Source: Acorus gramineus (lineage: Eukaryota > Streptophyta > Magnoliopsida > Acorales > Acoraceae). From it: DNA of 64,000 bases. This document shows, one piece after another, positions 34,320 to 46,057 of the stretch (within the stretch, counting starts at the first letter, position 1; every line of letters begins with the position of its first letter). Under the pieces are notes generated by a model. That model was not told where the DNA came from, ran no database searches, and saw only the letters and a program-made list of their open reading frames with translations. The stretch lies in the NCBI GenBank assembly GCA_030737835.1, contig CM060849.1:11861716-11925715 (forward strand). Reading direction: 5' to 3'. The translations under genes were made by a program, and so were the position numbers.

Positions 34320-35326
34320 TGTAAGAAAAAATAGTACGGAGATATTTCTACAAGACAGGGAAGAAGATCACAACGTATTGAATTTGGCGAGTCTTTTCTG
34401 TAGAATGATGAAGACTGAGGTTAGCTAGAGTTGGACTCCATATCCCCAAGACGTTATTCTCCCCGCATTGGTGCTCACGAATAGCGGCAAATGTCTCTCA
34501 AGATATAACGGTCGAACGTCCTTTGTAGTAGCACTGCAAACCAGAGGACCAGCAAACCAACTTTGTTTGTGGCACTCTCTCTTTAAAACTCTGACTAACT
34601 GGACTGTATACAAACTTGAATGCAAGAAGACTCAAAGTATTGAATTGGATGAATGAAATGCAGAGTTTGGAGTGGTATTTATATAGAGAAAAATGAGTTG
34701 AAGAGGCTATTGAAAGAGTCTATTCATCTGTTTAGTTTTCCACTGAAATAGTGGAGTCTGAGACACCCCTTCTTTAAACAGCCAATGGTCAGATCATAGC
34801 CGTCAATCTGATGGCCCACATCGCATTGGAAGTTTCCTCCGATGGACGGTCCAAATTACATCTGATCAAAATGATCTTCATCGTACAATTTGACAAAAGT
34901 CCAAAAAGAAAAGATTCCAGCTCCTAGTGACAATGCGTACGTGAAGTGCGCCTCTAAAACGCCTAATACACTCACGCGTGCACGTGGTCCTGCATGGAAA
35001 GGTCCACCATAGAGTGTTCACCAAAAGCGATTTACTAGAGTACAAAGAACCCATCTTATAATTCTTCAAACTATTTATCAACTACCGATGTGGGACTAAA
35101 ACTTTCTTTCTTCCCCAACCACCAACCACTTTCACTATGTTATTGGGAGAACTTTGGATCCAATTTTCTCATTCACCCTAAAATAATTTTGAGCATGTAA
35201 ATACATTACGTTCATTTCCTCGATGAGAGGAACTCAATCCAATGTGTTTCCACTATCAAAAAATTAGTAGAACTCAAAACTCATTTTGACTAAGGAATGG
35301 TCAAAACCCTACAAGTTTTTCCAACA
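34320..35326 (-). mobile_element. Solo LTR, probably Ty1/copia, minus orientation
   Basis: In minus orientation it starts TGTTGGAAAAACTTGTAGGG and ends TTTTTTCTTACA. It contains a TATA-like CTCTATATAAATACC near 34680. The flanks share only ATAT, so the target duplication is suggestive, not decisive. No priming site or internal region follows. About 1 kb. Confidence 0.65.
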
Positions 35327-35348
35327 ATATACACTAAACAGTATGTAA

Positions 35349-35828
35349 GTCCCCGTTTGGGTATTAGAATAGGGGAGGAATAAAGAGGAATAGGGGAGAA
35401 TAAGTCCCAAAAGTTATTTGTCTACAAGAAATAGATAGATATAGCTATGCCAAAATAAGTGAGAATAAGCTGTTATTTGTATTCTAAGTCCCCTTTGGAA
35501 TTACGTTATTCTTTCCAATTCATTCTATTGATATAAATGAGTTTCACTATCAAACCAATTGTCACCACCTCTTATAAATCAGGGGACCCACATATCAAAT
35601 ATTTTTTCACCTTTTATAAATATTAATTCACACATTATTCACATTTTATTCATAACTTTTCCATGATCAACCAAACAACAAAAATTTCATTATTATGTTT
35701 CTCAATGAAAAATAACTAAAAATATAACCAAACGAAAAATCACTTATTATATCGGTATATTAATATATTTCTAGAATTCTCATAAACCGTAAATTTAAAA
35801 TAACTTATATATCTATCCAAACGGCACA
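35349..35828 (-). mobile_element. Tourist-like MITE, inverted relative of the TTTGGTTCAC-core family
   Basis: Ends GTCCCCGTTTGGGTAT and ATCTATCCAAACGGCAC are inverted, with TAA at 35346-35348 and 35829-35831. The complement of the interior reads TTTTCATTGAGAAACATAAT and TTTTTGTTGTTTGGTTGATC, matching the core of 22755-23195. Confidence 0.65.
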
Positions 35829-35839
35829 TAATAGATTAG

Positions 35840-36450
35840 AAAAATATAAAAAAATATATGCATTCAATTTATTCAATTGTATAATTTATTGTAGAGAAAT
35901 ATACTTTATTATATAAGTGTATGTTTTCAAAAAAATTCAAAACTTGTCAGGGGCTATAGAAATATAGAATGAACTACAACGATGACGGTCTCTTAACCTT
36001 TTCTATCTCCTTGCATACTGGACACTTGTGCATTTGTCGTTCTTGCCGTTCTAACATAGCATATATCTCTAATGAGTATATACTTTGCTACACAAGTAGA
36101 TACCTTTCAAAAAGCATCAGGACTTTAAAATTGACTGCCCCAAATATTTCTTTTAAGAAGAATGATATGTCCAGCCCCTTGTGTCGCCTCAATTACAGTT
36201 CACATCAATTTTTTTAATAACACACACCCCTATTAGAGTATATGTTGTTTTATGTAATAAAGTATATATTGAGATACATTAATGTATTTTTTTTTAGTTA
36301 AAAAATGATAAAAAAAAGTTTATGTTATGCACTATAATTTAACCTCATACAATATGATAGTGTAGTATATAATACGCTATCATAGTGTATGAATCTACAA
36401 AACAGACTGTAAAATGGACTGAGTGTATTAGTGCTCTTTTCTCATATATT
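35840..36450. repeat. Dispersed AT-rich repeat (TGCATTCAATT family)
   Basis: ATGCATTCAATTTATTCAAT and the following TTATTGTAGAGAAATATAC recur in variant form near 31290-31390, 38560-38660, 39355-39375, 44920-45010, 48890-48980 and 53365-53470. The complement of the end near 36395-36430 (ACTCAGTCCATTTTACAGTC) matches 38767-38790, so the copies lie in opposite orientation. No coding content. Confidence 0.45.
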
Positions 36451-36552
36451 TATTGGGTACATGTTTGGGTGAACCTCTAAGCACACGTACAAGGAGCCGA
36501 GTGAATTCTTATTCATACCTTAATTTTAATAGGATAATATTATACTTGAGTC

Positions 36553-38457
36553 CGAGGGTGTATAGAGCGAAGTGAGCACCTCTCACGGACGCCTCGTGCC
36601 CTTTGTGCAGGGAGGAGCTAGAGACCACTAGTCACCTTATGTTGCATTGCCCGGTCATAAACCAGATTTGGAACCGCTTGTCTGCAGCTTGCGATGCTGT
36701 TTTTGCTCTTACATCAATGGAGGATCTTTGGCGTTCGGGTAAAAGGCTCTCTGATCAGAGGGACAAAAGTGCTAAAGCTAAGATCTCCCAAATTCTCATT
36801 CCTACAGTGGCTTGGTTCATTTGGCTATCTCGCAACCACCTAGTGTTTCAGGGAACTCCAGTGCACGTCGAGAACATTTGGGAGTCGGTTGTGAGCTTCA
36901 TTAGATCTTGAGGCACCTTTTGTGCAGGTGCGAAGAGTGTGAGTTTGGTTAGGGATAAATTACTTATAGAGGAGTAGTTTATGGGAGTTTTTCTTGCCTC
37001 TTGAACATGAATTAAAGTAGATATCTCTTCTACTTCTATCTATTCGTATTCATGTACTCCTGCTCTTAAATTGGGCATCATTTTTCTTAATATAATTAAG
37101 GGCGCACGCCTACCTTTTCTTCAATATATATATATATATATATAAACAATAATGATTCTTAGGCCCCAATTTTTCAAGCCCCATCACAGGCCCCATGATG
37201 TGGCAAGTGTACATTGTCTATTATACCATTTACTTGATAACTACCTTAACATGTATCCCTATGATTGTGGAGTATCATTTAATTCTAAAAATTTTGTATT
37301 TATTCACCATTAATGGATTCTTAAAATCTTGCAATAATATTTGAGAGGGACCGGAGAAACCATTGATGTTGAAACAATTGAAAATCTGTCTTGTATGCGA
37401 AATGAGGAGGTTTTGCATTACGGAATTGATTTTGTTTATGAAGAATACATGGGAGCAAATCGGAAATTCTATTTTTGAGGAGAAGGCACGAAATCGTTTT
37501 TTTTTTTTTTTTCGATTTGGATCTCACATCAATGTCTCTCGGATCAGGTTTGACATTATTAGATTCGTAAAAAAATTGTGTTTTGTTTTTGTTTTAAGTA
37601 TTTAAACACAATTTTTTTTCATGTATTGAATGTCATTTATCACATTTTGATTTGTTTTTATTTCAATATCTAAATGTAACACTCGATATCGTTACATTTT
37701 ATATATGAGTAGTTTGTTTGATGTTACTGCTACATTGTTGACAATGTAATTTTTCAAATCTGTTTTATTTTTGTTACATTCGTAAATGTAACAGTCAACC
37801 GCATGCATGTATTGATTTATATTTGTTACATTTATGAATGTAACATTCATTCGTGTATTGCATTTGTTTCAATGTAAATAGTAATTTATATTTGTTACAT
37901 TTATTACTGTAATAATCAAATACATATGTTTGTTAAATGTATCACACAATAAAAAAAGTGTTTGACATTTTTTATAAAATGTAACTGACTATTGAAAATA
38001 TAATCTGTTTCTAAATTGTTTAAACATTGCATGGAATGTAAAATATTTAGGTAGGAAAATGAAATTGTTTGTTATATTTATGTAAATGTAACAGTTCTGA
38101 TGTAAATGTAACAAATCGCTGTGAGAGATGTAAATATTTAATAAAGGTATTTGATGTTTTTTATTAAATTTGAATACAATAAATATCCAACTTTTTTAGT
38201 GTAATTTAGGTTTAATTATAGTTTAGGTAAAGATTTTAAAATTCAAAATTTGAAATGGTTAAATGGATTTCAATATTCATAACCGAATAGAGAAAATGGG
38301 GGATTTGGGTTAATGAGAGAGATTTTTAATGAATGACATATTTGTATTTTACCATTTTACCATTTTTAAAAAATCAACAAGTCAATTAATAATAATTAAT
38401 AAGGTACATTGTTAGTGGGACTTATATTTTGGGGCCTGTGTATCACCATTCATATAT
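36553..38457 (+). mobile_element. 5'-truncated LINE with a 16-bp target duplication, split in its tail by a TIR element
   Basis: A frame at 36603-36911 encodes the LINE ORF2 zinc-binding (zf-RVT) end: LCREELETTSHLMLHCPVIN, then IWNRL and VAWFIWLSRNHLVFQGTPV. The LINE's 3' end follows (AAGGGCGCACGCCTACC near 37099) with a (TA)n tail to 37144. The same 16 bases ATATTATACTTGAGTC stand at 36537-36552 and 38458-38473. A TIR element (about 37151-38450) sits inside the tail. Only the last part of ORF2 remains. Confidence 0.8.
37151..38450. mobile_element. TIR element (AGGCCCCA type) with GTTACATT/AATGTAAC hairpins, copy 1
   Basis: AATGATTCTTAGGCCCCAAT at the left is mirrored by TTTGGGGCCTGTGTATCACC near 38428-38447. 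The interior (37690-38120) repeats TGTTACATT(N4-6)AATGTAACA hairpins. The same terminal and hairpin words occur in the element at 61501-63746, so they belong to one family. The target duplication is unclear. No transposase seen. Confidence 0.65.
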
Positions 38458-38837
38458 ATATTATACTTGAGTCATTTTAGATTTTTTTTCCGTAGTCCGT
38501 GTATGCTTTGAATATTTTTAAAATATATATTTCTACTAGAAAATAAAATAATTTATATTATCAAATAAATTGAATGCATTCATTTTTATATTTTTTATAT
38601 TGATATAGTAGAATATTTATTGCATTAGATGAATTCATATACTTTATTAGGTGGTATGACGTTTACAGGTATTGACTACATTTCATATGAACCATCCGTT
38701 TAAGTCGACCATTAACCTTTATATATTACACCCTAAAGGGTCACTACAATATGGAAGGACGATGACACACTCAGTCTATTTTACAGTTCCATTTGCAATC
38801 GTCACAGCACTAACATAGTGCATGAAATTGTCTAATG

Positions 38838-39301
38838 TAGGGGTAGTAAACAAGCCAAGCGGCTCCGGCTCGGCTAGGTTGGAGCTCGCTCAGGCTCATT
38901 TGATTAAATAAATGAGCCGAACTTGAATAATTTTTAAAACTCAATTGTAAATTAGTCGAGCCCGAGCTGAGCCATAAACATATACGAGCTCATTTCGAAT
39001 ATAATTGTTTAGTGATGATTTTCGAATATGATTGTCTATTTTTTGCATGGTATCTGTTTTTATTTGTTTTAATAACTAAACGAGTTTTTTTGAGCTAAAT
39101 AAGCCTGAGCTCGAGCCTTGGTTCGAGCTTGCACTCGAGCTCTCTTTACAAACGAGCCGAGCCGATCTTCAACCGAGCTTTTCACGAGCCAAACGAGCTG
39201 AGCTTGAACACAAAATTAAGCTCGGTCCCAAGCCAAGCTAAGCCTAATTATAAATGAGCCGATCTTGAACATGCTAAGCTCGGCTAGTTTACCACCCCTA
39301 G
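38838..39301. mobile_element. hAT-like MITE of the TAGGGGTGGTAAAC type
   Basis: Ends TAGGGGTAGTAAACAAGCC and GGCTAGTTTACCACCCCTA are inverted. Perfect 8-bp direct repeats GTCTAATG lie at 38830-38837 and 39302-39309, with one extra G at the right end. The arms are dominated by GAGCTCGAGC and GAGCCGAGC words. Confidence 0.85.
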
Positions 39302-39439
39302 GTCTAATGCCGTATATATTCTAATATCACAATATTTATTCTATCATAAAAAATGGATGCATTCAATTCACATGAGGTACAACAATTTGAAACTGCAAAC
39401 GAGGCGGAATGTATATATAATTTCTAATACGTAATGGTG

Positions 39440-40360
39440 CACTCGGAACTCATTGTGAGTCATGTTCCCAAGGTTGGTGGGGAAGGTTATTCGATCAGAG
39501 GGTTAGATTGGTAAGTTCTGGCTTGGTGAGGGGGAGACTGCGGCTTGGGACACACTCGGATGAGGCGTGACTTGAGGGAGGATGAAATCTATTAATATGC
39601 AGATTTGCTCCAGTTGCTCAGCCCCTTCACGGTCATTGCGGAAACAAGAGACTTAGTGATGTGGGCGGGGAAGCCCTACATGGCTTATATAGCGCAACTT
39701 GGGTACGATTGGTGGAATAGAGAAGTGGCGGCTGAGGACCATTTCACCTTGCGTGCTTTGTTGATTTGGCAGCTCAAGATTCCACTCAAGGTGAAATATT
39801 TTACTTGATTTCTCTTGCAAGAAAAGTTTGTTACCAAGTTGTACTGAGCAAAATGGCGGGCCGAAATGATTGACCATCTATTATTGTCTTTGCCCGGTGG
39901 AGGTTCGTTTATGGGTTTTTTTTTGGAGAACATTACAAGTAAAGATATGCATTTAAGGTCGATGCAAGAACTATGCGAGACAGAGCGACGCATGAAATTG
40001 CATAGTGATAGTAGCAAGTTCTGCTCGGTGAGGCTCTCCATTTTCCCGGTTTGCCTATGGGGAATATGGCGTTCGCACAATGTGGTAGTGTTCAACAACG
40101 TGCCACTCTATTTTGAGAATATGTGGGAAGTGGCTTCCCATAGTGTCAAAGATTGGGGCATCTATTTGAGTGGGGTTCAACCCATTCTGATCAACAAGCA
40201 CAACTTTTGTATCATTGAGTAACGGGAATGACAATGCTCGGTTTGGCTAGAAGCATTTTCTATCCACCGGCTTTGCGGCCTTTGAGCCTATGTTTTTCCT
40301 CTCGCTACTCGCCTATCTTAAACTTTCATTTAAAATAGACATTTATTACATTTACTCAAA
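39440..40360 (+). mobile_element. Decayed LINE 3' end
   Basis: Plus-strand frames give LLIWQLKIPLKVKYFT (near 39757-39807) and CLWGIWRSHNVVVFNNVPLY (near 40053-40112). These match the order and spacing of plant LINE zf-RVT tails and of the LINE at 36553. A short A run (TTACTCAAAAAAAT) near 40360 may be the tail. Frames are interrupted. Confidence 0.65.
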
Positions 40361-41270
40361 AAAATATATGTAAAATTGTTGTTCCCAACAATATACTGTG
40401 ACCTAATCCCCCCCCATTATTAAGAATAAGCATCTATTCGCCTCTCCATCACAAACCATCACTAGCTTTCTAAATCGTGTCTCCATCACATAATCTTTCT
40501 ATTTTGATTTCATTTGAATTATAAATTGAATTACAAGTTAGTGTACATAAACCTCTTTTCTCACCATTCATAACATTCATCACAATTGTTCTTCAATTTT
40601 TTATTGTCCTTTTAGCTGCATTACATGTCGCATAAGCTAAAGGATATTGTATGATTTTTTTTCTACTTAATGTACACAATTTAGCTTCGCAATCCAAGTT
40701 GTCACAATAAAAAGAATTCCAAAAGACATCCCTCTTTTTTTGTTATAAAATTGATCAAAATGAGCTATGTACTAAAATCTCACAAAAATCAACTTAGAGG
40801 ATTATGCATAATTTTTTGTAGTTTATGTTTGCAAGATTTTGTACAGTTTTGTTGCTATAAAAACCTATTAAATTTTTATAATGTCTATTTTATTATCCTT
40901 TAAACATTCATTGCTATTTGTGTTTCCACCACCATTTCTCCCTATGAAATTTACTTATATTAAATGGATAAAAGAAATTTTGGCCCCTTGGTTTGCCTTA
41001 AAAAAAAATAAAAAAATAATTCAATATTCTTTTACACAAACAAAAGTAATGTGGCCAATATTTGTTATTCAAGCTTCACCTTTTCGCTGACCAAAAGACA
41101 TTAAAAGAAAGAAAGAAACAAGAAAGGACAAACCACATGGCCAACATCATTTTTGGGACAGTCCAAAGTCCCTGAGATTATGGCAGCTGTCTCATCATTG
41201 ACCTCTCCCCCTACAAAATCACGGCTGTCATTTCCAAGATCCGACCTCATAAACCGACCGGTGTTCCAAC
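40361..41270. other. Intergenic, no gene seen
   Basis: AT-rich sequence. The short frames here have no recognisable features. Confidence 0.5.
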
Positions 41271-42162
41271 TAAGCCTGTCAACGAGTTGGATCGAGATCC
41301 AGATCTGATTATACATATAATAAACTTGATCCAATTTAGACCCAACCTAAGTTAGATTTGACCCGGTGGACCAGAACAAACAAACGGATCGGATCCGGGT
41401 CCACCCAGCCCTGACCCGTTGAATCCAAGACCCGATTGTTTTATTAATATATGCTCGTATATTACAAGACTATTAGTATTAGTTGATCCATAATTTTATT
41501 TCTTATTTAATTTATTTTGTATCTACAAGTTCATAAATCATAATCATAACAAGCTCATAAATCATAAATCATAATCATAATCATAACATTTTTTTCGTTT
41601 GTGTTGATGTTACAACTTAGAAGAACTTGATTGTTTAATATGTAGTAAACTTAGTAATGTATTGTCGTTGGTTTGTGTTGGACAATTAACTTATTAGCTT
41701 TTGAATTTGTATAATTAATTAGTTTGTTGCATGATTTATGTTTATTGTTTAGGTTAATATGTTAGTGTTTATTGTTTTGAATGTTGTTTAAATTAATATT
41801 GTTTTGAATGTTTGTATAATTAGTTATGTTTATTGTTTAGATTAATATGCTGTTTATGTTAGTAATTATTGTTTAGTAATTCATTTACTTCTTTTGAATT
41901 GTATAAAATTATGTTCAAACATAGTCTCATTAATAATAATGTTTTATTACAAAAAATTTCAAATAGAATGATAAGGAAATAAATTCATGAGCTCTCCCCT
42001 CTTTTTTTACCAACCATCCGGGTTGGGTCGGACCCCTGGGTCCGACGGGTCGGGGTCAAGGTCCACATTTCCCCGGACTCGCCGGGTCCTGGGTTGGACC
42101 CGGGCCCGCCAGGTCATGCCATGGGTCGGGTCCGGGTCCACCCCGACCCGTTAACAGACCTA
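41271..42162. mobile_element. hAT-like MITE, inverted sister of 17252-18188
   Basis: Ends TAAGCCTGTCAACGAGTTGG and CCGACCCGTTAACAGACCTA are inverted; GGGTCC/GGACCC words fill the arms. The interior around 41460-41960 is the reverse complement of the interior of 17252-18188. The 8-mers at the edges (GTTCCAAC and GTTTGAGC) agree at 5 of 8 positions, so this copy is probably older. The right end lies 12 bases before the target duplication of the next element. Confidence 0.82.
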
Positions 42163-42380
42163 GTTTGAGCTCTGCCTATTTGATAGGTGGGGCTATTTGA
42201 ACCCCTCTCTTTACTCTTCACACCCCTTTTAAATGAGTAATGTTTTGAAGATCCATTTATAAGTGGGTACTAAATACACCCATTCTTTACACACACATGG
42301 ATCCATTTGTTCATTTCTTTAGATTCTGTTGCACACCCTCCCAAAGTATATAATCCCATTTATTCTGTTGATCTAGAACG

Positions 42381-42980
42381 GGTTAGACACCTGAGGTGTC
42401 TAGGTAGTTGTAATCCTTAGACACTTCTGCAGTCTATGGGAACATAAATGAAACTCGTAGGTTCTAGAATGGGTTCGACATCTAGGGTGTTTATAAATAT
42501 GTAATCCCTAGACACTACTGTAGTCTATGGGAACAAAAGTGAAACCCATAGATTCTGAGATGGGTTAGACATTTGGGATGTCTACAAATATTTAATCACT
42601 AAACACTACTGCAGTCTATAGGAACAGAAGCAAAACCCGTAGGTTCTGGAATGGGTTAGACATCTAAGGTTTCTATAAATATGTCATCCCTAGACACTAC
42701 TGAAGTATGTGGGAACAGAAGTGAAACCCGTAGGTTCTGGAATGGGTTAGACATCTGGGGTGTCTACAAATATAAAATCACTAGACACTACTACAGTCTA
42801 TGGGAACAGAAGTGAAACCCGTAGGTTCTGGAATAGGTTAGACATTTGGGGCGTCTGTAAATATGTAATCCCTAGACATTACTGAAGTCTATGGGAACAA
42901 AAATGAAACCCATTGGCAACCTGGAATGGGTTAGACAACAAATGTTTCTATAAATATGTAACATGTAGACAAAGCCAGCA
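42381..42980 (+). repeat. 91-bp tandem repeat, about 6.5 copies, each with a hairpin
   Basis: The phrase GGTTAGACA or a close variant starts at 42381, 42472, 42563, 42654, 42745, 42836 and 42929: five exact 91-base steps and one of 93. Each unit carries a palindrome, best preserved in the first copy (TAGACACCTGAGGTGTCTA, 9-base arms around one G). Each also has the phrases CTATGGGAACA and GAAACCCGTAGGTTCTGG. Confidence 0.92.
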
Positions 42981-44303
42981 TCGATGGAAGTTCAAAAAAG
43001 ATATAGCTTCAAGGTAAAACACCAAACCAATTAAAAGAAGGAAGCACTTAGTCTGTGAAGTTGTGAGTTATATTCATAGGTCATTAAGTAAAATTTTCCT
43101 GTTGTAACATAAGGAAAAAAAATTATATTCATTCAACATACTCTTTGATGGAGTATCAGCCATGTTGAAGCCATAGAAGCCAATGCAGTGGTTCAACAAC
43201 ATTCATAAACACATAAACATTCCAATCTCATTTCTTTCATTCAAAGCTCATTTCTTTCATTCAAAGCTGTATAAACACTGATCAACACCACCATACATAA
43301 CTATGTAAACACTGTTCAACAAGTAACAAGTTCTTCGATAAAAAACAACTACAATTGTTGAAGTGATTTACAAAAACACATCTAACACATAACTGATCAC
43401 ATAGAAAAACCAAAATGATATGTTGAAGATGTATAAATTGATCACATCCCACAGCTTCAACTCTCGGCCACCCTCTTAGAACAACGTTCACTAGTAGGTG
43501 ACTTGGGGCGACTTAACGACGACGGAAGAGGTGTGTTGTCTTGATAGTAGTCCAATACGTTTTGTACATGCCTTTGCCAAATACCCGTTGTATGTCGCCC
43601 TCCCACTAGTGCCTTTGCTAACATTTATAAAATAACAAAACAAATCATTCTACAAGGAATCATAACAAAGCTATGCCCTACCATGTCTGCCACTTGCAAT
43701 AATGAGAATAATACAACACTTTAAAGCCCTAGCCATATATAATATTGCTTGCTAGGCTGCTTGAGTATTATCAACAACATCCTTCCCTCTCTCTCCACCA
43801 TTATTTACAATAAAAATCGAAACTACTAGTGAAGGAAACTGGAGAATATTAAAATTATTTTCCCCAAAACCAAGTTTAGTTTCACGAGTTCTTCTATAGT
43901 TTATCTTGTCAATTCGTACTGAAAGTATGGATGATTTAAGCTTGTTGAGGACAATGTGTCAAATTATTAGTATAAGTTTAGCATATTAGTGCATGTATAG
44001 CATTATTAGGATCTCTTTTCAAATGTAAAACACCTAAACAGTCCCTGTTATATGGAAAGGAAAGAGAAACCATGAGTTTCATTTTGATAAACCAGTCTTA
44101 AAGATTTATTGAATTAAATATGATGCGTGAACTTCACCATTTCCTTACCTTGAATTTCATCATTCCACTCTAAAAATTACATTATGATATAAATTAGCTA
44201 ATGAAGAAAATATAACTATTTACCTATTGATATAAATATGGGGTCATGAGCTTTCATCAATATCATATAGTTATTATCCTGAAAGCTTTCAAATTTTGCT
44301 CAC

Positions 44304-44510
44304 CTTGAGATCGACGAGGGAGGAGTTGAGGGAGTTGGAGAGGTTGGCGAGGGAGGAGTTGAGGGAGTCGGAGAGGTCGGCGAGGGAGGCGTTGAGGGAG
44401 TCGAAGAGGTTGGCGAAGGACTAGAGAATGAGGAGGTCCTTCTCTTGGAGCTTGAGGAGGCAGCGGCGGGAAGACTTGAACTCGAGCTCCGATTCCAATG
44501 GCAAAAGGAG
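44304..44510 (-). pseudogene. Captured exon-like segment in the Mutator-like element
   Basis: The minus strand encodes SRRCLLKLQEKDLLIL, then, after one in-frame TAG, SFANLFDSLNASLADLSDSL and further NSSLANLSNSLNSSLVDLK units. It stops at a canonical CAAG|GTGAGC donor (GTGAGC at 44303-44298). The regular SLxxSLxxL spacing suggests a helical/coiled-coil exon of a host gene. The parent gene is not recognised. GC content is well above the surroundings. Confidence 0.5.
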
Positions 44511-44717
44511 AGATAACCAAATGTTGGAGGGAGGAAGAGAGGCACATTTGAGGATTTTAATTTTTAGGGTTTGGATGAAAGGGGTGTGCAGTGGAGAGTC
44601 AAATGTTAAATAAATACTAGGGTGTGTACAGAACCCAAGTTATTTGGGTGGGGTGTGGTTAGACAAGGGGTGTGCGCAGTAAACAGAGGAGTGCAAATAG
44701 CCACACCCCTATTTGAT

Positions 44718-45144
44718 TCCTTTATCAAATGTATAGCTTTTGTTTTGTTCAAGCTTGGACATCGTTTTTCATGATAATGCCCTTACCAAAAATGACTTTA
44801 TCAGGGTGTTGGTACACTTAGACTCCTTTTGCAGCCCTATTCGCACTTGCCACACATTTAATCCAGTGTATTAAATCATTTCAGTATGCTTTAATTCATT
44901 GTGTTAACATAAATTTTATTGCATATGCAATCATTTAATAAGAGGATACACTTCATTTGATTTTATAAAAAAATATTTTATTAACCGAATATATTCTTCA
45001 AAATAATTTAAAAATATGTGAGGAAAAGAAGGAATAGGAAAAATTACTAAATATAATATTTTTCCTTTTGACATGCACAAAGTTTCATGTTTCATTTCAG
45101 GGTAGATTGTGATTCTCTTCTAATATTTCAGGTTTCATTTTTCT
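44718..45144. other. Intergenic with a copy of the TGCATTCAATT-type repeat
   Basis: ATTTTATTGCATATGCAATC and the following ACTTCATTTGATTTTATAA (44920-44970) resemble the dispersed AT-rich repeat. Nothing else assignable. Confidence 0.35.
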
Positions 45145-45660
45145 GGATAAATTAATTCTGGGTTTTTTAGGGAACATCTGAATTATTTTTATGTCTTTGG
45201 AATATCTTTGAACTTATTTTTAGGTCTCCACACCCCATTGTCTGTTATTTACAGGTCCTTCTGAGTAAGAGTTGTTCGGTTCACCGTTAACATTTTCATT
45301 TTTACTCATCTTCTTCACTGACTGTGTACACTGTTAGCATGTCTGGATACATTGTTAACATGGACATATAGAGTGGTAGGATCCAGAAGGGAGGGGTGAT
45401 GGGAGGCAGTGCGCGAACGGGAGGGATTGCCGTCTGAGTGGATGGCAGCGATAGAGGGGGGACACAAATAAAAGATGAAGGCGGGGTCAAAAGTGAAGAA
45501 AATGATAATAGATAACCTCATTGGATGGAAAGACCCAGAAATAATACCCAAATTAATGAAGTGACCTAAATTATATATGTTCAAATATTCCATGGACCTA
45601 AAAATAATTCAAGGGTTCTTTGGAGTCCGCGGAATTCCTTTTCTTGGGTAAATTAGCTAA
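45145..45660. mobile_element. TIR element with TACACTGTTAACA words, copy 1
   Basis: TTTGAACTTATTTTTAGGTC near 45208-45227 pairs with GACCTAAATTATATATGTTC near 45563, and an outer pair reads TGAATTATTTTTATGTC and GGACCTAAAAATAATTCA. The interior carries TACACTGTTAGCATGTCTGG, as in the element at 50991-51478. A GC-richer block (45375-45490) has Pro/Ser-rich minus frames of no recognised family. Confidence 0.5.
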
Positions 45661-46057
45661 TGTTTAGATCGTACTAGTTTACAAATGCTGAGAAAATATT
45701 TTGTTTTTTAAATTCAATTCCCTCATACTTTTTGGTAGGTAAATACTAAAACTCAAACTCATGATCTCTTAATCGCAAATTATATTGTTAACCATTAAAC
45801 TACGTGTAAAAGCCACAAACTTTTGAAAGTGCGAACACCCATGTATAAACTCTAGTCCAAGCATTTTATATAGGATAAAACCTCTTTTCTATCTATCAAG
45901 TTGACAAACTTGTCCCAAATTTCCATCAATCTTAATTTGCCTCAATTTAAGTGTCTCCAATGTATTTTTTTTTTTATTATTTAAGTTGTGATGAGAAATG
46001 ATTACTAATAAAATATATGAGTTCAATGATGGGGGCGTTTAAATCAACCCCACCAGG

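Larger units (their letters stand above)
42185..44707. mobile_element. Mutator-like element with tandem repeats and captured sequence (Pack-MULE-like)
   Basis: The left end AGGTGGGGCTATTTG is mirrored by CAAATAGCCACACC, and pairing continues for about 45 bases (TTTACTCTTCACACCCCTT against AAGGGGTGTGCGCAGTAAA). The 10-base direct repeat CCTATTTGAT at 42175-42184 and 44708-44717 fits the 9-11 bp Mutator site. The interior holds a 91-bp tandem array and a captured exon-like segment. I see no transposase, so it is non-autonomous. Confidence 0.82.

Noticed and set aside
44263-44547. Pro/Leu/Arg- and Ser/Pro/Thr-rich minus frames in the Mutator-like element
   Set aside because: They are out-of-phase readings of the captured exon-like segment; the frame ending at the splice donor is the only one with sensible composition.
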